A stretch of 64,000 nt of DNA from Tessaracoccus lacteus (GCF_029917005.1 NZ_CP123967.1:2914001-2978000), one strand, 5' to 3'. Shown: positions 33,091 to 42,032, numbered from the stretch's first letter. The notes: generated by a model from the sequence alone, not told the origin. Made by a program: numbers and translations.

Positions 33091-34793
33091 TCGAGGGCGT
33101 CAAGCAGCAGAAGTGGTGGGGTTGGGGCGAGGACGGGAAGTCCTACAGCCACCACGACAAGCCGAAGTTCGCGCCGTTCGTGAAGAAGATGGTCGGCGTC
33201 GATATCACGGCAGCTGTCCCCCCGAGCCCGCGCTTCGACGACCTTGAGGTGCCCGCGTCGCAGCTGGGCGAGGGGCTGCGCGGTGAACTGGTAGCCATCC
33301 TCGGCGAGGAGTTCGTCCAGACCGACGACGAGACCCGCGTCGTGCACGCGTTCGGCAAGGGCGTGCGCGACCTGATGCGCGTGCGCGCCGGTCAGCTCGG
33401 CCGCCTGCCTGACGTCGTGCTGTACCCGGGCTCGCAGGCCGAAGTCGAGAGGCTCGTCGACGCGGTCATCGCGGCCGACGGCGTGCTGATCCCCTTCGGC
33501 GGCGGCTCCAACATCGTCGCGGCACTGGAGGCGGAGCCCGGCGAGACCCGCCAGGTTGTCTCCGTGAACCTCGGCCGGCTGAGCCGCGTGCTGGAGATCG
33601 ACGAGTCCTCCGGACTCGCGCACATCCAGGCCGGCGTGTTCGGCCCCGATATGGAGGACCAGCTCAACGCGCAGGGCTGGACGCTGGGGCATCACCCCGA
33701 CTCCTTCGTCTGGTCGACGCTCGGCGGCTGGATCGCCACCCGCTCATCCGGCATGCAGTCCGACAAGTACGGCGACATCGCCGACATCGTCCGCGGCCTG
33801 ACCATGGTCATGCCCGGCCAGGTGCTGACGCTGCGGCCGCTGCCGTCGTCGTCGTCCGGCCCGAGCGTCCGCGAGATGGTGCTCGGCTCCGAGGGCCGCC
33901 TCGGCATCATCACCTCGGCGTGGGTCAACGTGCACCGGCTCCCCGAGGTCCGCGAGCTGCAGTCCTACTTCTTCGCGACCTACGAGGACGGGCTCAAGGC
34001 CTGCGAGCAGATCATGGCCTCCGACGCGGCCCCGATGATGGCGCGGGTCTCCGACGCCGTCGAGACGCAGTACATCATGGCCAACGGCAAGAAGTCGTCG
34101 CGCATCGGGTCGCTGTCCAGCAAGGCCATCCAGAAGATCATGGAGGCCAAGGGCTGGGACCTGGAGAAGATCGCGATGAGCTTCGTCGGCTTCGAGGGCA
34201 GCCCGACGCACGTCCGCTATGAGAAGGGGCTGGTCAGCAGGATCGTCAAGGCCAACGGCGGCATCTCCGTCGGCAAGGGGCCGGGCACGCTGTACGACCA
34301 GAAGAAGTACGACACCCCCTACATCCGCGACTTCATGCTCGACCGCGGCCTGATCTGCGACGTCTCGGAGACGACGACGCCCTGGGCATACGCCGAGCAG
34401 ATCCACACCAACACCGTCGCGCGGTTCCAGAAGGCGATGGACGAGATCGGCGTGCGCGGGGTGGTGTTCTGCCACCTGTCGCACTCGTACCATTCCGGCG
34501 CCTGCCAGTACTTCACCTTCGCGATCGCCGACGACAGCGAGAACCAGATGGCCACGTATGACGTGGCCAAGCGCGTAATCCAGCAGTCGTTCATGGACAA
34601 CCACGGCACGGTGTCGCACCACCACGGCGTCGGCGAGGAGCACAGCCCCTGGATGGACCAGGACATCTCCCCCGCGGGAGTGTTCATCCAGCGCAAACTG
34701 TTCGACGGCGTCGACCCGGGCCACCACCTGAACCCCGGCAAGATCATCCACGAGGGCCGCCCCGGCATCTCGTCGAACTCCCAGGACGCCTGA
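33087..34793 (+). CDS. FAD-binding oxidase related to alkyl-DHAP synthase
   Basis: 568 residues. An N-terminal segment QQKWWGWGEDGKSY resembles the start of alkyl-DHAP synthases. The PCMH-type FAD-binding domain (about 95-280) has PFGGGSNIV, GHHPDSFVWSTLGGWIATRSSGMQSDKYGDI in pieces, and LGSEGRLGIIT. The C-terminal domain has VSHHHGVGEEHSPW with the His cluster, and ends HHLNPGKI. Alkyl-DHAP synthase swaps the acyl chain of acyl-DHAP for a fatty alcohol to make the ether bond. Other VAO-type oxidases (D-lactate or glycolate dehydrogenases) are less likely given the Trp-rich start and neighbours. Confidence 0.85.
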   Translation: MIEGVKQQKWWGWGEDGKSYSHHDKPKFAPFVKKMVGVDITAAVPPSPRFDDLEVPASQLGEGLRGELVAILGEEFVQTDDETRVVHAFGKGVRDLMRVRAGQLGRLPDVVLYPGSQAEVERLVDAVIAADGVLIPFGGGSNIVAALEAEPGETRQVVSVNLGRLSRVLEIDESSGLAHIQAGVFGPDMEDQLNAQGWTLGHHPDSFVWSTLGGWIATRSSGMQSDKYGDIADIVRGLTMVMPGQVLTLRPLPSSSSGPSVREMVLGSEGRLGIITSAWVNVHRLPEVRELQSYFFATYEDGLKACEQIMASDAAPMMARVSDAVETQYIMANGKKSSRIGSLSSKAIQKIMEAKGWDLEKIAMSFVGFEGSPTHVRYEKGLVSRIVKANGGISVGKGPGTLYDQKKYDTPYIRDFMLDRGLICDVSETTTPWAYAEQIHTNTVARFQKAMDEIGVRGVVFCHLSHSYHSGACQYFTFAIADDSENQMATYDVAKRVIQQSFMDNHGTVSHHHGVGEEHSPWMDQDISPAGVFIQRKLFDGVDPGHHLNPGKIIHEGRPGISSNSQDA

Positions 34794-34892
34794 GCAGCAA
34801 CTCGTCGCGCCCCGTCCCGTCGCGTCGGTCCGCAGTGACCGGGCGGCGGGGCGTCCGCGTCGGGCGACGGGCATGTCGGGGAGCTCGGGGCG

Positions 34893-34975
34893 CGATGAGC
34901 ACATCCTCCTTCTCGTCGCGGATGTCAACGATCACATGGCGATTTCGGGCGACGACAAGTGTGTCGTGCTCATCG
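34893..34975 (-). repeat. Dispersed 83-bp inverted-repeat element, copy 4
   Basis: Inverted orientation. It ends 25 bases before the yaaA -10 box and forms, with copy 5, an inverted pair bracketing yaaA. Confidence 0.85.
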
Positions 34976-35000
34976 CGGCATCGGGTCGGGGCGCGGTCGG

Positions 35001-35006
35001 TAGACT
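35001..35006 (+). promoter_or_regulatory. -10 box for leaderless yaaA
   Basis: TAGACT ends seven bases before the ATG at 35014. Confidence 0.45.
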
Positions 35007-35013
35007 CGGGCGC

Positions 35014-35784
35014 ATGCTGACGGTGCTCTCCCCCGCCAAGTCGCTCGACTTCGACACGAAGCTGCCGACGAAGAAGCACACCGAGCCGCGGCTCGTGGAG
35101 CAGTCGGCCGAGCTGATCGAGGTGATGCGGGAGAAGTCGCCCGCCGACATTGCGACGCTGATGCACATCTCCGACGAGTTGGCCCACCTCAACGCCACGC
35201 GCTACCGAGAGTTCGACGTCGACCACACGCCGGCCAACTCTCGGCCGGCGGTGTTCGCGTTCAACGGCGACGTGTACCAGGGCATGGCCGCCCGCGAGTT
35301 CGACGCGCGGGACCTCACCGAAGCCCAGAAGACGGTGCGCATCCTGTCGGGCCTCTACGGACTGCTCCGGCCGCTGGACCTCATCCAGCCGCATCGCCTC
35401 GAGATGGGCACGCGCCTGGCCACGACGCGCGGCCGGTCGCTCTACGACTGGTGGGGAACGCAGGTGACCGACCTGCTGGCCGAGGACCTCGCCGCGTCGC
35501 CTGGATCCCCGGTGCTGGTGAACCTGGCGAGCAACGAGTACGGCAGCGTCATCGACGTCCGGCGACTCGGGCACCGCGTCATCTCGCCCCGCTTCGAGGA
35601 CCGCGACGCGAAGGGGCGGCCCCGGGTCGTCAGCTTCTACGCCAAGCGCGCCCGCGGAACCATGGCCGCGTGGCTCGTGCGCAACCGGGTGCGGACCGCG
35701 TCGCGGATAGTCGAGTTCGACGGCGACGGCTACGCCTATGACAAGGCGCGCTCGACGAAGGACCAGCCGGTCTTCGTCCGCTGA
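35014..35784 (+). CDS. yaaA: YaaA family peroxide stress protein
   Basis: 256 residues, the usual length. The family start MLTVLSPAKSLDF is followed by VFAFNGDVYQGM, RILSGLYGLLRPLDLIQPHR, EMGTRLATTRG, LVNLASNEYGSVI and VVSFYAKRARGTMA. YaaA limits intracellular iron and lowers DNA damage under peroxide stress in E. coli. The 47-residue N-terminal extension in frame is encoded by repeat copy 4 and is rejected; a -10 box seven bases before the ATG supports this start. Confidence 0.94.
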   Translation: MLTVLSPAKSLDFDTKLPTKKHTEPRLVEQSAELIEVMREKSPADIATLMHISDELAHLNATRYREFDVDHTPANSRPAVFAFNGDVYQGMAAREFDARDLTEAQKTVRILSGLYGLLRPLDLIQPHRLEMGTRLATTRGRSLYDWWGTQVTDLLAEDLAASPGSPVLVNLASNEYGSVIDVRRLGHRVISPRFEDRDAKGRPRVVSFYAKRARGTMAAWLVRNRVRTASRIVEFDGDGYAYDKARSTKDQPVFVR

Positions 35785-35810
35785 GGACACCAGACTCCGG
35801 ACCGACGCCT

Positions 35811-35894
35811 CGATGAGCACGACACACTTGTCGTCGCCCGAAAAGGCCGTGTGATCGTTTGCCATCCGCGACGAGAAGGAGGATGTGCTCATCG
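35811..35894 (+). repeat. Dispersed 84-bp inverted-repeat element, copy 5
   Basis: Direct orientation, 26 bases past the yaaA stop, between convergent genes. Its interior is closest to copy 4 (both share CATCCGCGACGAGAAGGAGG on the element strand), suggesting the two arose from each other or are kept alike by recombination. Confidence 0.85.
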
Positions 35895-35995
35895 CACCCA
35901 GGCGCACCGGAGCACGTCCGTCCGGAGGGGTGTCGAACACGATCCTGCTCGGCGTACCGACCACAATCGTGTTGCGCCCGAGCCGGGACGCGTGG

Positions 35996-36370
35996 TCACA
36001 TGAAGGCGCCGAAGATGGCGAGCATCATCACGAAGTAGACGATCAGCAGCAGCAACCCGAGGCCGGCGCAGGCGAGGCTGATGATGCCCAGGATCTTGCC
36101 GAGCAGGTAGCCGGTCTTCAGCTTGCCCTCGAAGGGGTAGGGCGCGCCGGCCTCAATCTCCTTCTTGGCCTCGGACCCCAGGTACCAGGCGACGAAGGAC
36201 AGGATGCCGGTGAAGATCCCGACGATGCCGAGGATGAAGACGGCCTGCGCCTGCGGGTGCTCGGCGGGCGGCTGGTAACCGTAGTAGGGCTGCTGATATC
36301 CGTAGCCCGGCTGGGCCGGTGGCTGCTGATAGCCCTGCTGGTACCCGTTGTACGGCGGCTGTTGGGACAT
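35996..36370 (-). CDS. DUF4190-type membrane protein
   Basis: 124 residues. The first 38 are Gln/Tyr/Pro/Gly-rich (GYQQGYQQPPAQPGYGYQQP). The DUF4190-like core follows: AEHPQAQAVFILGIVGIF, then AWYLGSEAKKEIEAG and YPFEGKLKTGYLLGKILG, with two or three membrane segments. The start at 36370 (MSQQPPYN) is chosen over an upstream extension. First of four related copies in this cluster; function unknown. Confidence 0.85.
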   Translation of the reverse strand: MSQQPPYNGYQQGYQQPPAQPGYGYQQPYYGYQPPAEHPQAQAVFILGIVGIFTGILSFVAWYLGSEAKKEIEAGAPYPFEGKLKTGYLLGKILGIISLACAGLGLLLLIVYFVMMLAIFGAFM

Positions 36371-36443
36371 GGGGCCTCCATCGCTGTCGGTCACCAGACT
36401 CCCACGCCCCCGACGGGGCCGCAAGTGTCGTCCGACAAGGCGT

Positions 36444-36682
36444 TCAGCCGAGCTGGGCCGCCGGCGCGACGATCAGCACGGCGACGTGGGCGAGCGTGGA
36501 CATCGTGACGAGCCAGTAGCCGGTCCGCACCTTGCCCTCCCAGCGGAAGGTCCCGGCCGCCCTGATGTCCCGACCGATGGGACCCGAGGCGCCAGGCAGA
36601 GGACCGCAGACGAGCGATATGCCTACGGCAGCACGCCGGTGATGCCGAGCGCGAGGGCCGGCCCGGCGTCGGGGTGGTCGGC
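36444..36682 (-). pseudogene. Decayed DUF4190 paralogue
   Basis: Traces of the same core lie in two frames: ADHPDAGPALALGITGVL (compare AEHPQAQAVFILGIVGIF next door), then a stop, a frame change, and GTFRWEGKVRTGYWLVTMST (compare YPFEGKLKTGYLLGK). The N-terminal Gln/Tyr-rich part is gone. It lies between two intact paralogues. Confidence 0.6.
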
Positions 36683-36814
36683 TCACGGGAAGACCGTGTC
36701 GGTAGTAACGGTCGCTCGTCGCGTGAGCGTCGTCTCGTTCATAGGGGCTTCCCGCCGGGCACCTCACACGTCAATCAGCCGTGAAGATGCCGAGCGCCGC
36801 CCCCGGGGATGACG

Positions 36815-36845
36815 AAGGCCGGACACCCTGCGGGTGCCCGGCCTT
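36815..36845 (-). terminator. Terminator-like hairpin after the second DUF4190 gene
   Basis: AAGGCCGG and CCGGCCTT enclose an inner CACCC/GGGTG stem, 11 bases past the stop; the T tract is short. Confidence 0.6.
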
Positions 36846-36855
36846 GAAACCGACG

Positions 36856-37365
36856 TCAGGACTGCATGGCGCCGAAACCGATGAGGGCGATGATCCCCAC
36901 GATGTAGAGCGCGATGATCACGAGGTAGATGATCGAGAAGACCTTGCCGAGCAGGTAGCCGGTCTTCAGCTTCCCCTCGAACGGGTACGGCGCTCCGGCC
37001 TCGATCTCCTTCTTGGCCTGCGCACCGAGGTACCAGGCGATGAAGGGGATGATGCCGACGAAGATGCCGACGATACCGAGGATGAACACCGTCTGCGCCT
37101 GCGGGTGCTCCGCCGCCTGGTAGCCGTAGGGCTGCTGGTATGGCTGGGCCGCGCCGTAGGGCTGCTGCGGCTGACCGTAAGGCTGCTGGGGAGCGCCGTA
37201 GGCCGACTGGTCGTAGCTCGGCGGCTGGGGCGAGCTCGCGCTGTAGGCCGACGGCTGCTCGGGGGACCCGTAGGAAGGCTGCCCATAGCTGGGCTGCTGC
37301 GGGGCGGAGCCCTGGCTCGGCTCCGACTGGGGCTCGTAAGGGCTGGAGCCCTGGGGCTGCGTCAT
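36856..37365 (-). CDS. DUF4190-type membrane protein with long Gln/Tyr-rich N-terminus
   Basis: 169 residues. The first 85 are low-complexity (repeats such as [20 protein letters not shown]), then AEHPQAQTVFILGIVGIFVG, IAWYLGAQAKKEIEAG, YPFEGKLKTGYLLGKVFS and a last membrane helix. GGGAG before the ATG at 37365 supports this start over the one four codons earlier. The core is nearly the same as in the first copy, so these are recent paralogues. Function unknown. Confidence 0.85.
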   Translation of the reverse strand: MTQPQGSSPYEPQSEPSQGSAPQQPSYGQPSYGSPEQPSAYSASSPQPPSYDQSAYGAPQQPYGQPQQPYGAAQPYQQPYGYQAAEHPQAQTVFILGIVGIFVGIIPFIAWYLGAQAKKEIEAGAPYPFEGKLKTGYLLGKVFSIIYLVIIALYIVGIIALIGFGAMQS

Positions 37366-37531
37366 GAGATCTCCCATCTCGGTTCTGACAACTGGTCACC
37401 AGTCTTGCACTGATGTGAGGCGGGCCGAGGACATATCCAGCGCCGCGGAATCGTGCGACACCGGCGAAGCCCCAGCATGCCGCCCCAGTGTGCACCGCGG
37501 AGCGATATCCACACCCACCCGGACGGTCCTC

Positions 37532-38206
37532 CTAGCTGGTGAAGAGGCCCATGAAGACCAGCAGCCAGAACAGCGCCTGGAGAATGGTCATCACGATGCC
37601 GATGATCTCGCCCGCACGGGCCGTGCCGCCGTAGCGGTAGGGCGCGCCCTCTGCGATGTCGCGCTTCGCGCGGACACCGAAGTACCAGGCGAACGGCGCC
37701 GTGATCGGGATGAGGAGGCTCACGACGCCGAGCGTCAGGATCGTGCCTGAGCGGGGGTGCTCGGGGATGTACGCCATCGGGTAGGGCTGGTAGAGCCCGT
37801 ACCCGTATGGCTGGACCTGCCCGTAGGGCTGCTGACCATAGGGCTGCACCTGCCCGTACGGCTGGGCCGCCCCGTAGGGCTGGGGCTGCGCGTACGGCTG
37901 AGCCGGCCCATACGGACCGCCATAGGGCTCCTGCCCGTAGGTCGACGCACCGTAGCCGGGAACCTGCTGCCCGTACGGCAGCGGCTGCGCCGGAGACGGC
38001 TGCGCGGCCGGCGCCGGGTTCGGAGCGACGCTCTCCCACATGGGCCTGGTCGGCTCGGCCACGGCGGGAGACGGGATCGGTGTCGTGGGCTCGCCGCGGA
38101 GCGGAACCGTGGGCTCCGACGCGCTGCCGTACCGGCCGAGCGGGACCGTCGGCTCGGCGCTGCTGTAGCCGGGGCCGGTGAAGTCCGGGCCGTGGTTGGT
38201 CGACAT
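37532..38206 (-). CDS. DUF4190-type membrane protein, divergent copy
   Basis: 224 residues. A Thr/Pro-rich start with a repeated SEPTVPL motif is followed by PYGQ-type repeats (about 75-145) and a DUF4190-like core: [52 protein letters not shown]. The repeated Thr-containing motifs could be Ser/Thr-kinase targets, as in some actinobacterial membrane proteins; this is speculative. The start at 38206 (MSTNHGPD) has AAGGAG five bases upstream. Confidence 0.82.
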   Translation of the reverse strand: MSTNHGPDFTGPGYSSAEPTVPLGRYGSASEPTVPLRGEPTTPIPSPAVAEPTRPMWESVAPNPAPAAQPSPAQPLPYGQQVPGYGASTYGQEPYGGPYGPAQPYAQPQPYGAAQPYGQVQPYGQQPYGQVQPYGYGLYQPYPMAYIPEHPRSGTILTLGVVSLLIPITAPFAWYFGVRAKRDIAEGAPYRYGGTARAGEIIGIVMTILQALFWLLVFMGLFTS

Positions 38207-38274
38207 CATGGCTCCTTCGTCGGGTCTCCGACAGTCTAGGGGTGCGCGCCGACGTGCCTGCAGGTTCTCCACAG

Positions 38275-38309
38275 GCGCGACGCCGCGCCCAGAGGGCACG
38301 GCGTCGCGC
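38275..38309 (-). terminator. Hairpin at the 3' end of ppdK
   Basis: GCGCGACGCCG and CGGCGTCGCGC form an 11-bp perfect stem just past the ppdK stop, without a T tract. Confidence 0.55.
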
Positions 38310-38317
38310 TGAGAGGC

Positions 38318-40966
38318 TCAGGCCTGCTGCAGAACGGCCTTGGCCGCCGCGAAGCGGGCGATCGGCACCCGGAAGGGCGAGCAGGACACGTAGTCGAGGC
38401 CCGCGGAGTTGAAGAACTCCACCGAGTCCGGGTCGCCACCGTGCTCGCCGCAGACGCCGGTCTTGAGCTTCGGCTTGGTGCTGCGGCCCTTCGTGACGCC
38501 CTCCGTGACGAGCTGCCCGACGCCCTCGACGTCGATCGACTCGAACGGGTTGCGCTCCAGGACGTGCTCCATGACGTAGTTGGTCAGGAAGCCGTTCTCC
38601 GCGTCGTCGCGCGAGATGCCGATCGTGGTCTGCGTCAGGTCGTTGGTGCCGAACGAGAAGAAGTCCGCGTGCTCCGCGATCTTGTCCGCGATCAGCGCCG
38701 CCCTCGGTAGCTCGATCATCGTGCCGACGGTGTAATCGAGGCTGCGGCCGGCGGCAGCGAACTCCTCCTCCACCGCCGCGACGACGATCGCCCGCTGCGT
38801 CTCCAGCTCCTTGGTCAGCGCGACGAGCGGGATCATGATCTCGACCCCAACCGTCTCGCCCTCACGGTCGAGCACCGCCAGCGCCGCGCGGATGATCGCG
38901 CGGGCCTGCATCTCCGGGATCTCCGGGTAGAGCATCGCCAGCCGGCAACCGCGGGTGCCGAGCATCGGGTTCAGCTCATGCAGCTTCTTGACCTGGCTGA
39001 GGGTCTGCCTGGCCTGCGCCAGCTCGGCCGTGTCGCCGCCCTCGAGCTCGAGCCGCTGGACGAGCAGCGACTGCTCGACCAGGTTGGGCAGGAACTCGTG
39101 CAGCGGCGGGTCGAGGAGACGCACCGTCACGGGTAGCCCCTTCATCGCCGTGAAGATGCCCTCGAAGTCGGTCTGCTGCATCGGCAGGATCTCGGCCAGG
39201 GCGGCCGCGCGCTGCTCCGGGGTGTCGGCCAGGATCATCTTGCGGACTGCGGGGAGCCGGTCCTGGGCCATGAACATGTGCTCGGTGCGACACAGGCCGA
39301 TGCCCTCCGCACCCAGCTCGCGCGCCTTCGTCGCATCCTCGAAATTGTCCGCGTTGGCGCGGACGCCGAGCCGGCGAACCTCGTCGGCCCACTGCACCAC
39401 GCGCTGGAAGTCCTCGTTGATCTGCGGCGGGATCAGAGCGAGCGCCTCGCCGTAGACCTTGCCGACGGACCCGTCGAGCGTCATGGTGTCGCCCTCGTGG
39501 AAGACGGTGGCGCCGATCGTCAGCGTCTTGGCGACGGGGTCGATCCGGATGCCCTGGGCGCCGGCCACGCAGGGCTTGCCCATGCCGCGCGCGACGACCG
39601 CCGCGTGCGACGTCATGCCTCCGTGCGCGGTGAGGATGCCCTGGGCGACGATCACTCCGTGGATGTCGTCGGGGGTGGTCTCGAAGCGCACCAGGATCAC
39701 CGGCTCGCCGCGCCCGCCGCGCTCGGCGGCCGTGTCGGCGTCGAACACGATCTCGCCGACGGCGGCGCCCGGCGAGGCGGGGAGGCCGAGGGCGACCGGC
39801 TGCCTGCCGTGGCTGGGGTCGATGGCCGGGTGCAGGAGCTGGTCCAACTGGCCGGGTTCGATGCGAAGGAGCGCCTCGTTCTTGGTGATGATGCCCTCGT
39901 CGACGAGGTCGGAGGCGACCTTCAGAGCCGCGGCGGCGGTGCGCTTGCCGTTGCGCGTCTGGAGCAGGAAGAGCTTGCCGTCCTCGACGGTGAACTCCAT
40001 GTCCTGCATGTCCTTGTAGTGGTTCTCCATGCGGTGCATGGTGTCGATCAGCTGGTCGTAGGCCTCGGGGAGGACCTCCCGCATCTCGGCGAGCGGCCGC
40101 GGGGTGCGGATGCCTGCGACGACGTCCTCGCCCTGCGCGTTGACGAGGAACTCGCCGTAGAGGGCCTTCTCGCCGGTCGACGGGTTGCGGGTGAAGCAGA
40201 CGCCGGTGGCGGAGGTGTCGCCGCGGTTGCCGAAGACCATCTGCATGATGTTGACGGCGGTGCCGAGGCTGGCGGAGATGTTGTTGGCGCGGCGGTAGAC
40301 CTCGGCGCGCGGGTTCTGCCACGACTTGAACACGGCATTGACGGCGCGGTTCAGCTGCTCACGCGGATCGCTGGTCCACTCGCCACCCAGCTGCTCATTG
40401 GAGATCTCCTTGAACGTGGCGACGAGCTCCTTGAGGTCCTCGGCCGTCAGGTCCGTGTCGTTCTCGACGCCGCGGCTGCTCTTCAGCGCGGACAGGGCGT
40501 CCTCGTACACGTGCGACGGCACGCCCTCCACGACCTCGCCGTACATCTGGATGAAGCGGCGGTAGCAGTCCCACGCGAAGCGCTCGTTGCCCGACTCCTC
40601 CGCCACCGCGACGACCGACTCGTCGGAGATGCCGAGGTTCAGGATCGTGTCCATCATGCCGGGCATGGAGAACACGGCGCCGGAGCGGACGGAGACGAGC
40701 AGCGGCTTCGTGGTGCCGCCGAGCGTGCGGCCGGTGCGCTGCTCCAGGCGGGCGAGGCCCTGCGCGATCTGCTCGGCGAGCGTCTCGGGCCAGGTGCCAC
40801 CGTTGTTCATCGTCTCAACGCAGGCCTTCGTGGTGACGGTGAACGCGTCGGGGACCGGGACCCCGACCTTGTTCATCTCTGCCACGCCGGCTCCCTTGCC
40901 GCCGAGCAGGGGCTTCATGCTCGCGTCGCCTTCGCTGAGGTCGTAGATGTAGCGGACGTCATTCAT
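38318..40966 (-). CDS. ppdK: Pyruvate, phosphate dikinase
   Basis: 882 residues, normal for PPDK. The N-terminal ATP-grasp domain opens with YIYDLSEGDASMKPLLGGKG, the swivelling phospho-His domain has ILTAHGGMTSHAAVVARGMG (catalytic His in GGMTSHAA), and the C-terminal PEP barrel has GLCRTEHMF and LDPPLHEFLP, ending in GVCGEHGGDPDS with the active-site Cys. It interconverts pyruvate, ATP and Pi with PEP, AMP and PPi. The ATG at 40966 has GAAGGAG upstream. The next gene upstream encodes its regulatory kinase/phosphorylase; the pyrophosphatase pump at 43.5 kb shares the PPi economy. Confidence 0.97.
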   Translation of the reverse strand: MNDVRYIYDLSEGDASMKPLLGGKGAGVAEMNKVGVPVPDAFTVTTKACVETMNNGGTWPETLAEQIAQGLARLEQRTGRTLGGTTKPLLVSVRSGAVFSMPGMMDTILNLGISDESVVAVAEESGNERFAWDCYRRFIQMYGEVVEGVPSHVYEDALSALKSSRGVENDTDLTAEDLKELVATFKEISNEQLGGEWTSDPREQLNRAVNAVFKSWQNPRAEVYRRANNISASLGTAVNIMQMVFGNRGDTSATGVCFTRNPSTGEKALYGEFLVNAQGEDVVAGIRTPRPLAEMREVLPEAYDQLIDTMHRMENHYKDMQDMEFTVEDGKLFLLQTRNGKRTAAAALKVASDLVDEGIITKNEALLRIEPGQLDQLLHPAIDPSHGRQPVALGLPASPGAAVGEIVFDADTAAERGGRGEPVILVRFETTPDDIHGVIVAQGILTAHGGMTSHAAVVARGMGKPCVAGAQGIRIDPVAKTLTIGATVFHEGDTMTLDGSVGKVYGEALALIPPQINEDFQRVVQWADEVRRLGVRANADNFEDATKARELGAEGIGLCRTEHMFMAQDRLPAVRKMILADTPEQRAAALAEILPMQQTDFEGIFTAMKGLPVTVRLLDPPLHEFLPNLVEQSLLVQRLELEGGDTAELAQARQTLSQVKKLHELNPMLGTRGCRLAMLYPEIPEMQARAIIRAALAVLDREGETVGVEIMIPLVALTKELETQRAIVVAAVEEEFAAAGRSLDYTVGTMIELPRAALIADKIAEHADFFSFGTNDLTQTTIGISRDDAENGFLTNYVMEHVLERNPFESIDVEGVGQLVTEGVTKGRSTKPKLKTGVCGEHGGDPDSVEFFNSAGLDYVSCSPFRVPIARFAAAKAVLQQA

Positions 40967-41093
40967 GCGGGGAAATCTCCTTCGACTGCCCAGGGGCTCC
41001 GTCGCCCCTTGTCCTGACAACCCTAGCCGTGCAGAACTACGCCCGGTAGGTCACTGGCAACCTTCGTCGAGGCGGATCGCCAGGACGTGGCGC

Positions 41094-41987
41094 TCAGGGC
41101 AGCGGCGACCAGGCAACCTTCGGCCTGGCGATGCCCGCCGGGCGTCTCAGGCGCGATCCCGCCTTCTCCGCACGGGCGTCGACGATGTCGATGATCCGGC
41201 TCGCGGCCTCCTCCAGCGCGATGCCGGTGGTGTCGATGATCGGGCAGCCAAGGCGTCGGTGCACCTTGGCGATCTCGTCCAGCTCGTCGTAGATCTTCGC
41301 TAGGTCGGCGTAGCCGTCCTTCGTCCCGAAGCCGCCCAGCCCCTTCACGCGCTGGCTGCGGATCTTCAGCAGCCGCTCGGCGTCCATCGTCAGCCCGACG
41401 ATGCGCCACCGGTCCACCTCGTACAGCTCCGGAGGCGGTTCGATGCCCGGGACGAGCGGCACATTGACGGCCTTGTAGCCGAGGTAGGCGAGGTAGATCG
41501 ACAGGGGAGTCTTGCCGGATCGCGACGGCCCGACGAGGCAGATGTCGGCCTCGCGGAGCATCTGCGGGAGTGCGCCGTCGTCGTTGCGGACGGCGAAGTC
41601 GATGGCCGCCATGCGCACGAAATACTCGGCCTCGACGTTCAGCGGGCGCCGCGGAACCTGCTCGGCCTCCTCGCCGCTGATCTTCTCCAGCGCGGTGATC
41701 GCGTCGGTCATCAGGTCGGCGTAGGGGATGGACTCGTCGTCGCAGAAGTTCCGCACGAGCTCGGCACGTTCCTCGTTGACGAGAGTGAGCAGCACGGCGG
41801 CGTGCGGCGCGGCGGCCCGGATCTGCTCCAGAGCCTGCATCAGGGCGCCCGTCGTGGCGACCTTCCGGTGCCGGACGATCGTGAACTGCCTCGTCGAGAA
41901 CTGCGCCTGCGCAGCCCTGGCGATCCGCACGGCGGACTCCCCCGTGGAGTCAGCGATGACGTGGATTTCCAGCTTCTCTGCTGTCAT
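41094..41987 (-). CDS. Pyruvate, phosphate dikinase regulatory protein (kinase/pyrophosphorylase)
   Basis: 297 residues of the DUF299 family. The start is KLEIHVIADSTGESA, and the P-loop GPSRSGKTPLSIYLAYLGYK lies near residue 150. These bifunctional proteins phosphorylate PPDK on Thr with ADP to switch it off and remove the phosphate with Pi to switch it on. The proximity to ppdK (127 bases) supports this pairing over the PEP synthetase version. A TACAGT box seven bases before the ATG and no Shine-Dalgarno suggest a leaderless mRNA. Confidence 0.95.
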   Translation of the reverse strand: MTAEKLEIHVIADSTGESAVRIARAAQAQFSTRQFTIVRHRKVATTGALMQALEQIRAAAPHAAVLLTLVNEERAELVRNFCDDESIPYADLMTDAITALEKISGEEAEQVPRRPLNVEAEYFVRMAAIDFAVRNDDGALPQMLREADICLVGPSRSGKTPLSIYLAYLGYKAVNVPLVPGIEPPPELYEVDRWRIVGLTMDAERLLKIRSQRVKGLGGFGTKDGYADLAKIYDELDEIAKVHRRLGCPIIDTTGIALEEAASRIIDIVDARAEKAGSRLRRPAGIARPKVAWSPLP

Positions 41988-42032
41988 GGCAGCCACTGTA
42001 GTCAGGATCGACGGGGCTGCGCTGTGGGCGGC

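Noticed and set aside
34873-35013. N-terminal extension of yaaA through repeat copy 4
   Set aside because: The extension is repeat DNA, the family starts at MLTVLSPAKSLDF, and a leaderless -10 box precedes that ATG.
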